Below are positions 23,362 to 45,174 of a stretch of DNA of 62,000 bases, piece by piece. A model generated the notes under the pieces. The model had not been told where the DNA came from. It did not search any database and saw only the letters and a program-made list of their open reading frames with translations. The DNA is taken from contig NC_135559.1 in assembly GCF_964340395.1 (NCBI RefSeq), positions 9,913,759-9,975,758 on the forward strand. The letters run 5' to 3'. The stretch is from Glandiceps talaboti (lineage: Eukaryota > Hemichordata > Enteropneusta > Spengelidae). The position numbers and the translations under genes were made by a program. The first letter of the stretch is position 1. Each line of letters begins with the position of its first letter.

Positions 23362-26300
23362 ACCAACAAAGAGAAACATTATAGAGCGCCTGTATCCAAT
23401 ACGAAGTAAAGTTCAGAAGCGCTGTACAGTTAAAGTATTGAAAATTTTCGCGAACAAGTAGGTTTTAAGGTTCTTCCTGGAAGCATTGACTGTGGGTGTC
23501 TGTCGAAGCTCCAGTGGCAATTTGACGTGGTGCGGTAAATGAGAAAGCACGGCCACCAAACGAATTACGTCTGTAATTGGGTTCAAACAATAAGTAATTG
23601 TCCAATGACCGAAGTGTGCGGAGATTAGACTTCTTACTGATAGTGTCTGATAAGTAAGGCATTATCCAGTCTACGGTTAAAGAAAATGTCATGTACTTTA
23701 TGTTGCAATGTGTTAAAAATAAGTCAAGGTTACATACTTTTGCCAGCATTACGTGATCTGTCTATTTTCTCCTTAGGATACTTGTAATGAATAGTTGTTT
23801 TCATTCCTTGACGAAATAAAATGAGAACAGCAACATTTGAAACCCCACATTGAAATATTTTTTATCTGACAAACACACAGACCTACTGTACAGAAATTAG
23901 AATATAGATAGCTGGAATGAAAATACAAAGATACGCACAAAAGGGTTAGGGAATGAAACGGATTTTCTTATTTGTAGGATACGCTTGATTTGTATTGACA
24001 CCATTTGTTTGACATATGTCCCCCTTCCCTATGGCCACCCACTGTGGGGTGGGTTCGTAAGAGAGTGAAGGACACACCAGACGTTACGTTAGGGTACTAG
24101 AAAGCTACTGAAGAACTTTATTCAATCATAAGTATATATCAAGATTACATGATGTGTATCGATGTGTATCTACAGGAAATGATCACATACTTTGGGAATG
24201 GTAAATAGCAACATATGTTTGGGGAATTTATGATTAATGATCAATGTTAGCACAAGAGATTGTTCAAGACTTTGAGTCTCCGACATGGTTTCCGACACCC
24301 ATTCAATTTGTTCTCTCGTTAAACTTTCATAATTTCATATATAGTGAACGGATTTGCACGATAATGTATCATATAGTAAAGAAGCGCCATCCTCGGTTAA
24401 GTGTTTCAAAATGTTATTCTGTATTTTGCGCGGTTTTTTTTCGTTTCACAAACTTTGCTGTTTCGATAACAACAATCCTGAATTCTATTTGGATATTACA
24501 ATCATGGCAATTCAAGCGACGTAGTCTCTTGTCGACACCAGTGAAATCTCAATTGCTTATACACACATCATATGAACCTCAGGAAAGCATACCAAATTGA
24601 CACGAACTAGAAATACTATGGTTATATATGGTATGCCTGGAACGCTTCATCAAAATGCCTGGAACGCTGCATCAAAATCATGAAGAATCGCTCTTCAAGC
24701 AAGGCATTGAGAAGTTGTGAGCATTTTTGACATTTTATGTCTGTATCTTTAGTTGAGCGGGAATAAACACTGTTCCTTAAAAGTTTGTGCAATATGTTGT
24801 CTGTAAACGAGAACTTGTTTAAGGTTTATCAATTGTGGATAACATAGCCAGGTAAGCTACAGCAAATCCAGGCTTCTCATTTGGCAAGTGTACCTAGCTG
24901 TATTATAAAACGGAGATTGTTTCAGAACCCAAATCTCTCCCCGTTGTTCTGGTGCCATAGGCATTCGAAAGGTCAAAGGAAGTCGCGTTGGTTGTTGGAT
25001 CAAATTATAACCTTATAGTATAGATGAGATCAGTTTACATATTGTTGTGATACGGCAACTTTTCACTAAATATAATTTTCGGTTTAAACGTTCTATGGTA
25101 CTATTGTGAAAAAATGCCTAACCTTTGCCTAAAGGTCTATTCTATGGAATGAAGTGTTTGCATTTAAGGAAAATAACATACAATTCCGAGTGTAGTCAAC
25201 TAAGCTGTTTTTGCAAAGAGCTGCTCTTACGCAATTTTTCAATGGGTGGGAAATTGTCTTTGATCAATAGCAGGAGGGAAACAAACAAAGGCAGGGAAGT
25301 CCTGATTTTGATACCGTGGGAGCGGAAAACATGGACTTGTGGAGAGGGGTGCGCATCGTGTACGTCAAAATTAATTGTTGGTATTAGTGGAAAGCAGAGA
25401 GGTTTTCTTAGTGGGGAGAAGGTACATCATTCACAATATTGGATGAGCAGTGGGCAAGTTGAAACCCAGTGGTGGAGATGGCGGGCGGATAACCTTCACC
25501 ACCAGTGGGAGGGCACATTAGAACAGTTAACACTGTAAATCCCCGCCCACAATTTTTTTGAGGGGTTGATTCTATTAAAAACATCACTTCTGGTCTGAAT
25601 CAACATATAATTAATGAAACCCACAAATCTGTCCGTTGGCTGCACCTATCTTCACCTTACTCTATAAATGTCCTTGCTGATTCTAAAATTATTAGATTCG
25701 TTGGTACGAATAGCTCATACATGCTACCATGAAGGTATTGGTTAATGTTGTTTTAGGCATATTCTTTTTTTAAATCTACGAATAATCTTTGAAAGCTGAA
25801 TTGAGAACATTAATATATGTAATGTAGTGTTGGACTACAACTCGTGTGCTTAAAGCTTGTTAATGTATACAGTGAACAGAAATGAAGAGTAGAATAGAGG
25901 GGACGCCATACCTTTTTTTCATGTTTCACTTTGTTTGTGTTTGTGTTTGTGTTTGTGTTTGTGTTTGTGTTTGTGTTTGTGTTTGTGTTTGTGTTTGTCT
26001 GTTCTTATTTGCCCTCTCCCTGGTGATGAAAGATATCTGCCCACCTTACTCCCATTCGTTTTCATCTTGCCAGCCAAGCCACTGCCAACCAATATTGTGA
26101 ATGTTACACCCACTTCCCAACAGGAAAACGTTTGTGCTTTCCACTATGCGCCCCTCCCACTGTATCAAAATCAAGACTTCCCCGCCGTAATTCTTCCTTG
26201 TTTACTCCCCTCCCGCTACCGATCGAATAAAAATGCCTGCCCACTGAAAAGGTGGCATAAGAACAGCGGTACCTGACTAAAGATTAACTAAATGGTTAAC

Positions 26301-29300
26301 TGATCCGTCTTTTTATCAGAGATATATTATACGTTTCATTTTAAGTTACATGCTTTCATGTACTACACACAACATAGCTTGACCCGTTCAGACCTCTCGA
26401 TATCAATCGAGACTTGAATGTATGACATAGTGTATGGCTGCAATTGATATTATATATCATAATCTTTGGCCTCTTGGGTAATGGACCATCGGAGGTGTGG
26501 TATAATGTAAATCAGATTACGAGTGCTAAAATGGCTAGACTTAGATATTTGCCAAATCTACGTCTGTTTCATTTTTCTAAAAAACAATGTATTTCAGGCG
26601 TGAACCCTGCATGGGTTTCCTTCTGTAGTACCCCAGTGGCTTCGAGGTGTAGATCACAAGAACTATCCGTTTACACTAAAATCAATAATAGATTACTACT
26701 ATGACTTATAGTTCAGTACCTAATAAAAAGATTAAGACTATAGAAAATTTCTGTCTTAACGCCGTGTATAATTCCACTCGCTGTAACAAGGACGAAGGCT
26801 ATCCATGTAAATGTTTGTCGTTCAAATTTGATATCTCACAAAAAGTATATTCTACACCCATTTACGTCATGGGGGTGTGGCCATATTGGATTTATAGTAG
26901 GCGACGATCCTGTCTTTGAATATAGTAAAATCATTCAATTGTTAGTATAGCTCATATCAGCATTGCTTACCTTGTTATAATTCAGCGTTGTACTTAAATT
27001 TTATGGATACACGATGTAGATTGTAATTAAAGATCCCACTCCATATTTCTTCGAAGGCTCTCATAAAAAGATAAAAACCACATCGTCCTCTCCAAGGCCG
27101 AAGAGGTTGGCATGAAGTTATGATGTTAATTTCTGCTGGTGTCATGTGTTTCTTTCTTGGGATCACGAAACTGGATGACCTGAAGTACACTTGCGCAAAT
27201 CAATCTTCATTTGTACACAGTCTGCTCATACTTGCCTCAGTGAAAAAGGAAACCATGGTACGTGACCTAGCCCTGCCTTTGTCTCTCTATAATTAACTGG
27301 TCATAACTGGTCTACAAAATTTACATGTTAGACTGATATTGTACAGAATATTGGAACTTTGCATTAAGACGTACATAACGCGTCCATTTACTGGTAATTC
27401 GTGAAAACTATAAAAAAAACAAAAAAAAACAAGCCAACTGATAGTTTGCATATATAGTGGTAATCTGTTGGACCACGACAAATGACTCACGCTCTGCTTA
27501 TTTGATAGGAACATGGTTTGCATGACTGGTTAGTTACAGATAGAAACTCGATACTGGAGAAATGCATTTGAAATGGTCTTGATTCCTTCATATTTAATGT
27601 GTCATCAGTAGGATATCAGAACACATGATACGCTTGACATCATGTCGTATTATAGCTACTGTAATGTCACATTCCGTTTGTAAGTTCGTAGTCTACAGGC
27701 ATGTCAATGTAACAATCAAGAACCAATAAGTGGATTACAGGGTAAATCAGTCATACGTTTTTTAAAGTCGTGGCGAGAGCAGATTAAAAACTTCATACCA
27801 GTCGACAATACGGAGAATAATGTGACCACAAATCAGTCATTTCAGGCCAGAACCAACCACTGTTACAGTTGATATCCCTGATTTGTAAACTTTTAAATAT
27901 ATAGACGGGATGGGGTACCCATATGCAACCTGTAACTACTGACTTCTGTTAATGACTCCATGACCAGAAATTTTAAAGCACAAACTTATGAAGATACAGT
28001 TTGAAGCTTGTCACCAAGTGCCGTAAAACCGAATAACGCATGCACACTGTCGATGAACGGATCATATCTGTGTACTACCATCTGTGTCCGCCGAGGCCCA
28101 CAAATGCTGACATATCCGGATATGCTGAAGAAAGAATTTGCCCTAAATGATGAAAGGGAATTAAGTATAAGGCCATCATGAACAATAGAGAAATGTGGAG
28201 GAAATATGTGTGCTATTGATGAAACTGTGGTTCTTCCGTCCACGGACGAATGATGATGACTACCATTAGTCGGATCTGTAGATGTGTAATGCGTTAGTTG
28301 GGCAAATAGCCTGTGAGTTTGTTCTAGGATTAGCAATGTACCAATTAATGCAAAGTTGGTAAACTATGCTAAGACAGTAGTGATAATGGTAGTAAATAGG
28401 AAAAACAATCAGAGGAAACAATAGGTATGATGGCAATATTTAAAACTTTATTTGAAATAAAACCTTAGAGAAAATAGAAATAGGTAGCAAATGTGGAATC
28501 ATGTGACATGTCGCCATCTTGAATGTTGTCATGGTAATTTTGAAATCATTCTTTTGCTAAAAAAATCAATTAAACCTTGGTAGTATAGTAATATATTACA
28601 CACTTGAATAATATAAGGATGGTTTAGGAAAACACACAATTCCTAACTGAAACGGTTTGTATAAATTACCGTTCATGAAATACTAAAATAATTGTATAAA
28701 CTGGGTTAACAGTATACCCTATAATCTATTTTCAGCTATTTATATATTTCCATTGGATTGTGAAATGAAGTAATTCACTACTTCTGTCAAATGTTTTTAC
28801 TTTGCTGTCAACGTTTTTTACAATAGTAAATTCGCCTAGGTAATTATAATCTGTCATAAAGTAGTTGCTAAAAAGTAATGCAGGTCTAATATTAAGTCAT
28901 TTCAAGAAATATGGTTATATTCAAGGATATTCATCATTTTCGGGAATTCTGAAGTATCACAAAACTGAATAATTCGACGAAAACTTCATATTCAGTTTAA
29001 CACACAATTATTGTGAATGTTTAAAATCAAATACTTGAGTAATGGCGAATGCAAAAATAGTATTAAAATACTAGGGTACAATAAAATGGGTTAATTATAA
29101 TGGTTCAAATCTTGAAGTTGACAATTGTCCTGAATAAGTGTAATATCTTCTTTTTCCATCGAGGTTTTAACAAAAACTCGAGCAGACTATTGCTTTCGAG
29201 TAATGTCTTGCTATCCATAACCTAGCGCGCGAGCGTACCCGATTTTTCCTCACCGTTTGACCTCTCAACTCTGACATTTTGCCTTCTGGCTGCTCTCCTC

Positions 29301-29456
29301 CAGTACAATGCTCCCCTGTCATTTTGTCATTAAAATGTTTTACTTCAAGTAATAACGTTCCTTTTTGTCGCAAACGCACCAGTGTTTATGAGGACTTTGG
29401 AAACAGAAGTCAATGAAAAAAAAACATTGACGAACCAATTTGGAGACGTCAACTTG
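23362..29456. other. Long stretch without a supported gene
   Basis: I found no chain of exons with continuous phase. Longer open frames at 25125-25538 (plus) and 27986-28336 (minus) match no family I recognise. A 6-base TTTGTG array lies at 25935-25999 and a two-copy 23-bp direct repeat (ATGCCTGGAACGC...CATCAAA) at about 24632-24677. The sialyltransferase promoter and any distant first exon could lie in the first part. Confidence 0.4.
25935..25999. repeat. (TTTGTG)n microsatellite
   Basis: About ten hexanucleotide units. The long open frames across it in both directions are repeat artefacts. Confidence 0.93.
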
Positions 29457-31421
29457 AGTAGTGGGCCTCTAATCAGCAATCAAGGTGTAGAAGACTAAAG
29501 ATCATAGAACTATTTTACGTGAATTTATTGATAACTTTTGTGATCAGTACCCTTCTGTTTCTATATCTAGCCCACCTCAAAGGGATATGACCGACGATTC
29601 ATCTATAGTATTCATCCTAATGCCAATAGTTTCGGATTCAAGCTTCACTGTGCCTAACTTACTATTAATTATTTTCATCTTATATTATATTACATGTTCA
29701 TAATTATAAGCAACCATATCGGCGAGATACAGGAGAGAGTACAATTATTTCAGACAACTTCAACTATTTTTTAGTTGTAGCTGTGTTTAGTTGTGTTGTA
29801 TAAATTTGATTACCAGAAACGAAACGTTTAAAAGTTTAAAAACAGATCGAACCACTTAAAGGACATTCATTCAAGATTCCGTTCACTAGTAAAGTGTAAA
29901 CTGCTGGACACGTTATAACTAATTTCAATAACTTGCCTTGCTTCGTGGACAGTCTCTTCTTAATGTGCGTAGATAACGCGTTGTCCCGTTGGTACACTTG
30001 ACATTGGAATTCGTAACGTTGAGTTGTCCAGTCTGAAAGTGTAGACAGGCGTTGTCAGCACTTACGCAGTACAATGCGCAATGAGAAGATTAAATAGCTA
30101 TTAACTACTCTCAAAGGGTCACGTGACGAGGAAATAACATTTGACATCACTGGCAATATGTCTACTAACCTCTCTCTCACTCACTCACCTTATTTTAATG
30201 TGTTCGAACTATATATATAAACGTGATACATTTTGGGGGTTCTCATTCAAGGGTGTTAGACGACGCCTACCACACTTCTAGTACTTAAAATAATTTATTT
30301 CTCGCTCCCCCCCCCCACAAACATTTTATCGTCAATTGGTATATGAGAGTTTTCAGTCATCTTAGACAAATCAAATCTGAGATATATTACAATTAAATTT
30401 AATCCTGTTCTCCATATGCAAACTATATGTTGTTAATAGTGAAGATGTTTTCGCAGTTTACTGTGTATAGCAACAGGTACGTAGTCATTTGTGACTGTAT
30501 AGTGACCAAGTCACCATTGCAGAGATTTATGAGCTCTTTCATATTATATATATCCTGCACGAGTCATGTTGAACAAAAGAAATATGTACATTTAAATTAT
30601 TAACTGCTTTCAATCTTCATGTGGGTATGTAGGATGCGTGTAAACTCCATTTAATTGATGACATTTATGGCTATTGTCTTAATTTATTAAGTATTTTATA
30701 TTCATAATATACAACGTTTCGATAAAGAAGATGAAATGTGCACCATGTCAAATATTGGGGAATAACATATAATCGTCACGTGACCCTTTTGACAGTATTT
30801 AATAGCTATTTAATCTACTCATTGCACATTGTACTGCGTAAGTGCTGACAGCGTTTTTCTACACTTTCAAACTGGACAACTCAACGTTACGAATTCCAAT
30901 GTCAAGTGTACCAACGGGACAACGTGTTATCTACGCACATTAAGAAGAGACTGTCCACGAAGCAAGGCAAGTTATTGAAATTAGTTATAACGTGTCCAGC
31001 AGTTTACACTTTTCGAATGAATGGAATCTTGAATGAATGTCCTTGAAGTGGTTCGATCTGTTTTTAAACTAACGTTTCGTTTCTGATAATCAAATTTATA
31101 CAATACAACTAAACACAGCTACAACTAAAAAATAGTTGAAGTTGTCTGAAATAATTGTACTCTCTCCTGTATCTCGCCGATATGGTTGCTTATAATTATG
31201 AACATGTAATATAATATAAGATGAAAATAATTAATAGTAAGTTAGGCACAGTGATGCTTCAATCTGACACTATAGATGAATGATCGGTCATATCCCTTTA
31301 AGGTGGGTTAGATATAGAAACAGAAGGGTATTGATAACAAAAGTTATAAATAAATTCATGTAACATATTTTTATGATCGTTAGCCTTCTACACCTTGATT
31401 GCTGATTAGGGGCCTACTACT
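29457..31421. mobile_element. Large foldback (inverted-repeat) element
   Basis: A left arm of about 29457-30131 is mirrored by a right arm of about 30773-31421, with a spacer of about 640 bp. The outer ends are AGTAGTGGGCCTCTAATCAG on the left and, read in reverse, AGTAGTAGGCCCCTAATCAG on the right. The inner ends share AAGGGTCACGTGACGA. Arms agree along their whole length with scattered substitutions and small indels, so the copy is not brand new. No open frame of size occurs in the arms or spacer. It looks like a foldback or long-TIR non-autonomous transposon. No target-site duplication is evident. Confidence 0.85.
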
Positions 31422-31448
31422 GTTGTTGCTGTTGCTGTTGTTATTGTA

Positions 31449-31449
<1 letters not shown>

Positions 31450-31486
<37 letters not shown>

Positions 31487-31510
31487 ACACACACATACAC
31501 ACACACACAT
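31450..31510. repeat. (CA)n microsatellite
   Basis: CA array with two ATAC interruptions, starting just outside the right end of the foldback element after a short GTTGCT-rich tract. Confidence 0.93.
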
Positions 31511-33372
31511 TTCGAATCATGTTAGGACCAAACAATGTTTACACATAAATCAATACAACGTAACTACCCATAATTGTATATTGATGCAATATCGTTTATT
31601 TACTTACTCTATTTTCTCTAAGAGTATAAATGTCTCCAAATACACCCAATCCTTTTTGTCAGCCTATGACCCAACATTTGACTTTTCAAGAAGTAATATG
31701 AAAAGTTCCTTATTCCTGGCTTTTATGTCCTATGATTGAGACCGAACAGTTGTTGTTGCCAGGTTCAATTTCTCTCTTGTCTGGGAGTAGACTGATTTCC
31801 TCGTGAAAGTCGTAATAACAGTATCAAGACCTAAAAATACGCGTATCCAGTTTCAACCACTTATATGAAATATATCTTGAAAGTTCAATCGTTCGTGATC
31901 GTTTACTGGTTTCGATGATTTGCTAATTAGTACTTGTAACGTCCAGTTTTTAATTGGGAACGAAACTCCAGGAAATAATTTCATTTATTAAGAACCAGGT
32001 CGCGGGTAATGTAAGTGATTCACTCCATGTCTTTCCAGATCCAAAGTTTACAAAATCCCCTCATCTTAAGCTTGAGACGTTACATGGCCGAAATAAAGTG
32101 TTAGCTTTGAGGGCTCCCCTAGCCAAAACAGAAAAAAGAAAATAAACAAAAACGTCAAGTCTATCGATATCGCTTTCATGACTGTATTTATGTTTACTGC
32201 TGGAGAGAACAGCTTGTAAAGGTAAATTCAATTTTCTCAGCGTTTGTCCATTTACTTAAATATTGCGTACTTCCCCCCTGTTCATAAGACATATTTCCTT
32301 GGTCTTTGTACAAAATACCGACAAACATAAGAAGACTAATCATGAATATTACATTTAATATTTCAGTTGAATTAATTGATAATGTAAGAGGTATATATGA
32401 ACCACGAGATGGTAAAGAGTCCTCACGTATTAATTTTTCAAATTTGAATTTTCATTGAATTTAATACTTGACAATCTTAGGCTTGCATGAGAGGTACTGT
32501 TCACCTAGTTTATGGTAATTCATAGAGAAATACTATTTTAAATATGTGCATGTCATTAGTGCTAATTTGCATCTCAACACATTCAAAGTAATTTAAACAT
32601 GACTTCCTGAGTGTTCCAGGCCTATGCAGTTTTTCTGTTTTGTTTGCACTTGAGCCGATGAGAGTAGCTTTTGTTTGATACTGCCATTTTATCGAACAGT
32701 TGTTAATATTTATACATGCAGAACAACTATTTCTAATTCATTCATAAGAATGTCATCAAAAGATGACTCACTTTAGTTGGGTGAAAAGATACTACTACAG
32801 GGAGGAAATTGTTGATTTTCCAGTTGAAGAGAGGACAATATATGCACATGGGTTACAAATAAAAAGGAAGTACTTTATAAGACTGTATAACATTTATTGT
32901 TTTCATTATTGGCATATATGTCGCAACATATATTTGGTTGGTCATTTTTGAGAACTGTACTTATAATTGGGCACATATTTCTCATTACCGTTATGGTAAT
33001 TATAATATGAATATTAACTAGTCCATGGACAGTAATATTGTCTGGGACTCTTGGAGTTACTGTGCGGTCAATCTTGGATGAGTTGATATGTACTTTGAAT
33101 ACTGTGTTTCACGAGTATTAACCACATTTCACATTAATCTATCCACAGAATTAATGACAACCTAAAGTCCCAGACTCATTAATTAGGTTCTGTCAACCAT
33201 GCATTATTGAAGAACATTGAGACAGTGTATTCTGTGACAGACAACAATATTTATTTATTTAATTAGATTGATCATTCGGTCGTGTCTTTAGATTAATTAA
33301 ATATCTGGGTAGACACGCAAAGCATGCTTGAGATTATTTGCTTCTTTTTCCTCTTATCAATTTGTGATAGCA

Positions 33373-33445
<73 letters not shown>
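33373..33445. repeat. (TG)n microsatellite
   Basis: Uninterrupted TG dinucleotides. Confidence 0.96.
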
Positions 33446-33447
<2 letters not shown>

Positions 33448-34614
33448 GAATGCAATACAAAGTTTAACACTGTTACAGGGTGGCTCATAAACATCATATA
33501 TCTTCATCAATGCATATTTTTAAAACAGTTGTTTCCAATATTTGTATGTCAACAGATGGTGAGGATGAATTTGATGTTTTATTTTTATTTTATTTTTATT
33601 TTTATTTTTTGCTTGTTTTTGTAAATGTGCGATTTGGGCCGATAGCCTTTAAGAGCAATGAATATATATATACCTATATATGCATACCTAAAGTGCATAT
33701 AACCTGAACCAACTAAAGACCACCAGATTTCAAATATGTAAATTGAGAAAGCCTATTTACCACTCTTTAAATGTCATATATCAACTTATCCACATTTTTC
33801 TCTCCGGAAAACATGTATGTCGTAAAATACAAATTATTTTTCCTGTTGTACATATTCTTAATGAATATATGACAGCGTGATCTATATTTTTACTCTTCTT
33901 ACATGGTTACATTACCGCGGAAGCTTGTTTGTCTTATAAGACAAAGAATAATCGTGACTCCTAAGTGCCTATTCATTTCAGTGTAAAGCATCCCTCATGA
34001 ATATCTATTGTTAAACTTTGAATACATTATTTCTACTGACTCAAATGATGCATTAGTCCACAACAAGGATACCCTATATGAAAGCACAAGATCAACTTGA
34101 TGTTTCCCTGAAAACGCAAGTAATTGTAGGTGACGTAAAATCATGGATGACTCTCCAGAACCTATCAAATACCTTTATTTCCTAGAGTGGCGTTTTCCTT
34201 TTTAAGTTTTGATATTGAGTTTGTATTAAAAGTAGAGTATTCTAATGTAAAATCTTGCACCCAATTTTGCTAATGAATCTCTTCTTATTTCAAAATAAAA
34301 CAAAGTCTGACAGTAAATGAGGTCACTGTTACCCAAAAGGAAAACCGATTGAGGAATGGACAGTTAGGTTTATCTTGCTCTTCAGTGATGCTTGAATCAC
34401 GGAAGGAATGAGCTATTTTAGACCATCTCATTTTTATTGGAAAGTATCATCATTATGCTATTAGTTACACTAAGTCCAAACTATCTATGACATCTTTGAT
34501 ACAGAAAACTAAAGGTATGATATTAACATAACGAAACATTTACAATGCCAAATTATTGAATTGAAAATGGGACTCTTTATTACTCATACATTCTTGTATC
34601 TTTGCAATCTTGCT

Positions 34615-34670
34615 TTTGTTTGTTTGTTTGTTTGTTTGTTTGTTTGTTTGTTTGTTTGTTTGTTTGTTTC
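34615..34670. repeat. (TTTG)n microsatellite
   Basis: About 14 TTTG units. Confidence 0.95.
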
Positions 34671-36069
34671 TTCTTCTTTATTTGTGCAGGACTTCTTAAT
34701 ATTAATATTAAGCCCTTTCTCGCAATTTGTGGTTTACCTTTATGTACAGTAATGTTTCTATCTTTGACAAGCAATAACACACATTTAAAATAAGAAAGAA
34801 GTTTGATTTAATTGGACAGTAAATCATAAAAGTACTAGATAAGTTTGATGTGCATAGTACGCCAGGGTGTAAATAACTCAAAGAGGATCCTGACAAGTTT
34901 TGTATAGCGGATATTTTAATATAAGTGTCACCTTAAGTCGGTAATCTACTAGTACTCCTGCATTTGGCTCTTTATAAATTCACAAATCGGTGTCAGAAAC
35001 GGGGGAAAATTCTTACTGTTGCACCTTCCCTGACACATGACCAATTTCTGTGATGTCTATGTCAATATGTTCCTTAAAACATCAGTTATCTAATGGCATC
35101 TATTTCAAAGTGTACAAAAAGGGCACCAGGAGCACAAATCGACAGTAACGAAAATGCATTAAAAGTGGACAATCAACAAACTTCGGAGAGAGTTCAACAC
35201 TATATGCTCAAAATAAGATTTAGGATGACAATTTGAGCTTCAAGCGAGGCAATCATCAACCTCTTAATCCGACGATTCACACTAAAAACCTGTTGACTGA
35301 GGTAAAAGTTTCACATAAAAGTTTCACAGGAAATCGCTATCGAAAAAAAAAATGAGGTGATTATATTTGTGCACCAACGCTTAAGAAATTAATCGACCTT
35401 TTTTATTTGTACGTCTATGCCTAAGAAATTGATCGACTTTTGTATTTGCGCACCGATGCTTAAGTCAGTAATCTTCTCCTGCATTTAGCCAAAATGCTTA
35501 AAGAGTTAATCAACTAAATTAATACCAACAGGGTATTATTCATCAAATTAATATTTTTTTGACCCGTGTTTTTCAAACTGCACCTTTCAATAATTAAGTA
35601 GTAAGCCATTAAAATGTTTCAAAGAAAATTAACAATTTTGAAATATACATACATAGTTAAGTTAGAATTGTTAGAATTTATATTGTTTTCCCAAGGTTTT
35701 ATCTTCTTATTAGATAAAGGTGACACATATTTTATGCTATAGTATTATGCTTGAAGGGCCGGACAAGCAAAGGTCATTAGCCGTAACTGTACATTGTATG
35801 ACCCCTCTAAGAAAAAGTTGTAAACATTGACAAATCTGGTTTAGAAGAAGGGCGTTGTACACTAGGTCTGGGATAAGGCATTCTGGGACACAAACAAAGT
35901 GAAAGGCGTTTATTTAGTGCAGCAAAGAATATGTCATGACTGACTGACTGACTGACTGACTGACAAGAGGTATAATCATTATCTCAAATAACTACAGCCT
36001 GTTTATGAATTTGATCAATCCTGATCACGTTTGTCTTATATTCAGCTTCTGGATACAACCCTCGAAAAA

Positions 36070-36165
36070 ACACGGGTGCATTTGCTTAAATGAAGTGAGT
36101 TAAAGAAAGGCTTCACACAAGGACAAGATTAAGTACAAAAAACAATACATCTGATACAAAACAAC
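36070..36165. repeat. Dispersed repeat, copy 2
   Basis: Matches 7975-8065 (GCATTTGCTTAAATGAAGTG and the following AAAG.CTTCACACAA region) in the same orientation. Confidence 0.55.
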
Positions 36166-37094
36166 AGAGGTTGACTCTCATCACTGGGCTCTGATGTAGG
36201 TTCTGGCTCAGACCACTATAGAGAACAGATGTGCAAAGCTGCATTTTCTATTGTACTTAGGATTGTCTCTTTTTGAAGTTGGTATTAGCATGGGAATATA
36301 TCAAACAGCGTTACCGTTATAAATCTCAGCACATTTTACATGTATGGGTGAAACAAGACTTGTCCAGCTGTCACAGGACAATGATCTGACTGTGATACAT
36401 GGCACCATATGTCATTTCTTTGAATGTAAATAATATCTCCGAAATGTCTTACTTGTCTGATTTCAAAGAAGCTGATCATTACAAGTACATTATTTCATAA
36501 CACTTTTTCATTACAATACCCACATAAGCATGAATGTAACCTTGAGACGTAGAACATAGGAATGTATCATTTTATGACACAACCCACCTAGTCATCTTCA
36601 ATAGTATAGTGATACAATTGAAAGCCAGAATCGAGCAACATCACAAATGTGCGAGGGATAAAAAAGAATTGTAGCATCGGCTTTAGTGGAACACTCCAGT
36701 AGCCACAATTATAACATCGACTGGGACTCTGTTTCCAGTATTGATTCATCCCCACATGATTTCCCGAGAAAGATCGGGGAGGCTATCAACATCAAACGCT
36801 ACAATCCCAAGCTTGATCAACGGAGATGAGGAGGAGGGGAAAGGGGCATCGAATTACCTAACATGTATAATTGGCTGATCACACTGCCACCTAGTGGTCA
36901 GGTGTAACTATTCAATTTATCATCCTGACACACTTCACTAATCATAGTCTAATTACTCATGCAATCAATCCCTGACTGTGTCTAATCTTATTGGACGAAT
37001 GATTTTCAAACCGTAATAATGGCTTGCTAGGGAAAACAGAACATGTGTGTGGACTAGCCGCAGACACACTGGCACACTGCGTTTGGTGTTTAAA

Positions 37095-37230
37095 TCATGA
37101 TGGCATGTTAGTTCATTTCATTTAGACAAAATTCTGCAAGAAACTATATCCATACATCCTTGGTATGTTTAAGTGCAGTGTGTGAATTTTCTTACTGGTT
37201 TCTGTTGGGTTGTATCAAACAGAGCAAGTG
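37095..37230. repeat. Segment duplicated inside the same gene, copy 1
   Basis: GGCATGTTAGTTCATTTCAT, then TTAGACAAAATTCTG, and later TTACTGGTTTCTG..GGTTGTATC, resemble 42620-42740 in the same orientation. It lies just before the pentraxin exon. Confidence 0.6.
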
Positions 37231-37290
37231 AATAATTATTCAACCAATCCACTACGCTGCAGTTACATGTCTCTTCCAATTGTTCTTCAG

Positions 37291-44891
<7,601 letters not shown>

Positions 44892-45018
44892 TTTGGTATA
44901 TCACATGATATTGGTCCCATGACAACCACCAGAAAGAGAAAAGAGTCGAACAGCATAACTTTCACTTTGTAAAAAAAGTACACCAACAGACACACACCCA
45001 CACGCTCACATGCATGTA

Positions 45019-45062
45019 TGCATACATACATACATACATACATACATACATACATACATACG
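45019..45062. repeat. (CATA)n microsatellite
   Basis: CATA tetranucleotides, probably in the 3' UTR of the pentraxin-GAIN gene. Confidence 0.94.
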
Positions 45063-45168
45063 TGTGATTTTTCCGACCAGCATATTTATTTGATTCACAC
45101 TGAATATTCATGACACCAAAATGTTTATTACCTTTAGATAAGTAGTCATTGAAATTCATTGTGGATCT

Positions 45169-45174
45169 AATAAA
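45169..45174 (+). promoter_or_regulatory. Candidate polyadenylation signal of the pentraxin-GAIN gene
   Basis: AATAAA 278 nt after the TAA stop. If used, the transcript would end close to the GPS-positioned stop, which supports the stop being real. Confidence 0.4.

Larger units (their letters stand above)
31511..37290. other. Stretch without a supported gene; upstream of the pentraxin-GAIN gene
   Basis: No recognisable exon was found. This is where the missing signal-peptide exon of the pentraxin-GAIN gene should lie, since its first recognised exon needs one nucleotide from an upstream exon, but no convincing Met plus hydrophobic segment with a phase-1 donor was found. Contains (TG)n at 33373-33445, (TTTG)n at 34615-34670 and (TGAC)n at 35938-35965. 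Confidence 0.4.

Noticed and set aside
25125-25538. Plus-strand frame of 137 codons
   Set aside because: Rich in Trp and Cys with no recognisable domain, no splice or promoter context, and surrounded by non-coding sequence; probably chance.
31954-32145. Plus-strand frame of 63 codons considered as an upstream exon of the pentraxin-GAIN gene
   Set aside because: No signal peptide, no phase-1 donor at its end and no family resemblance.
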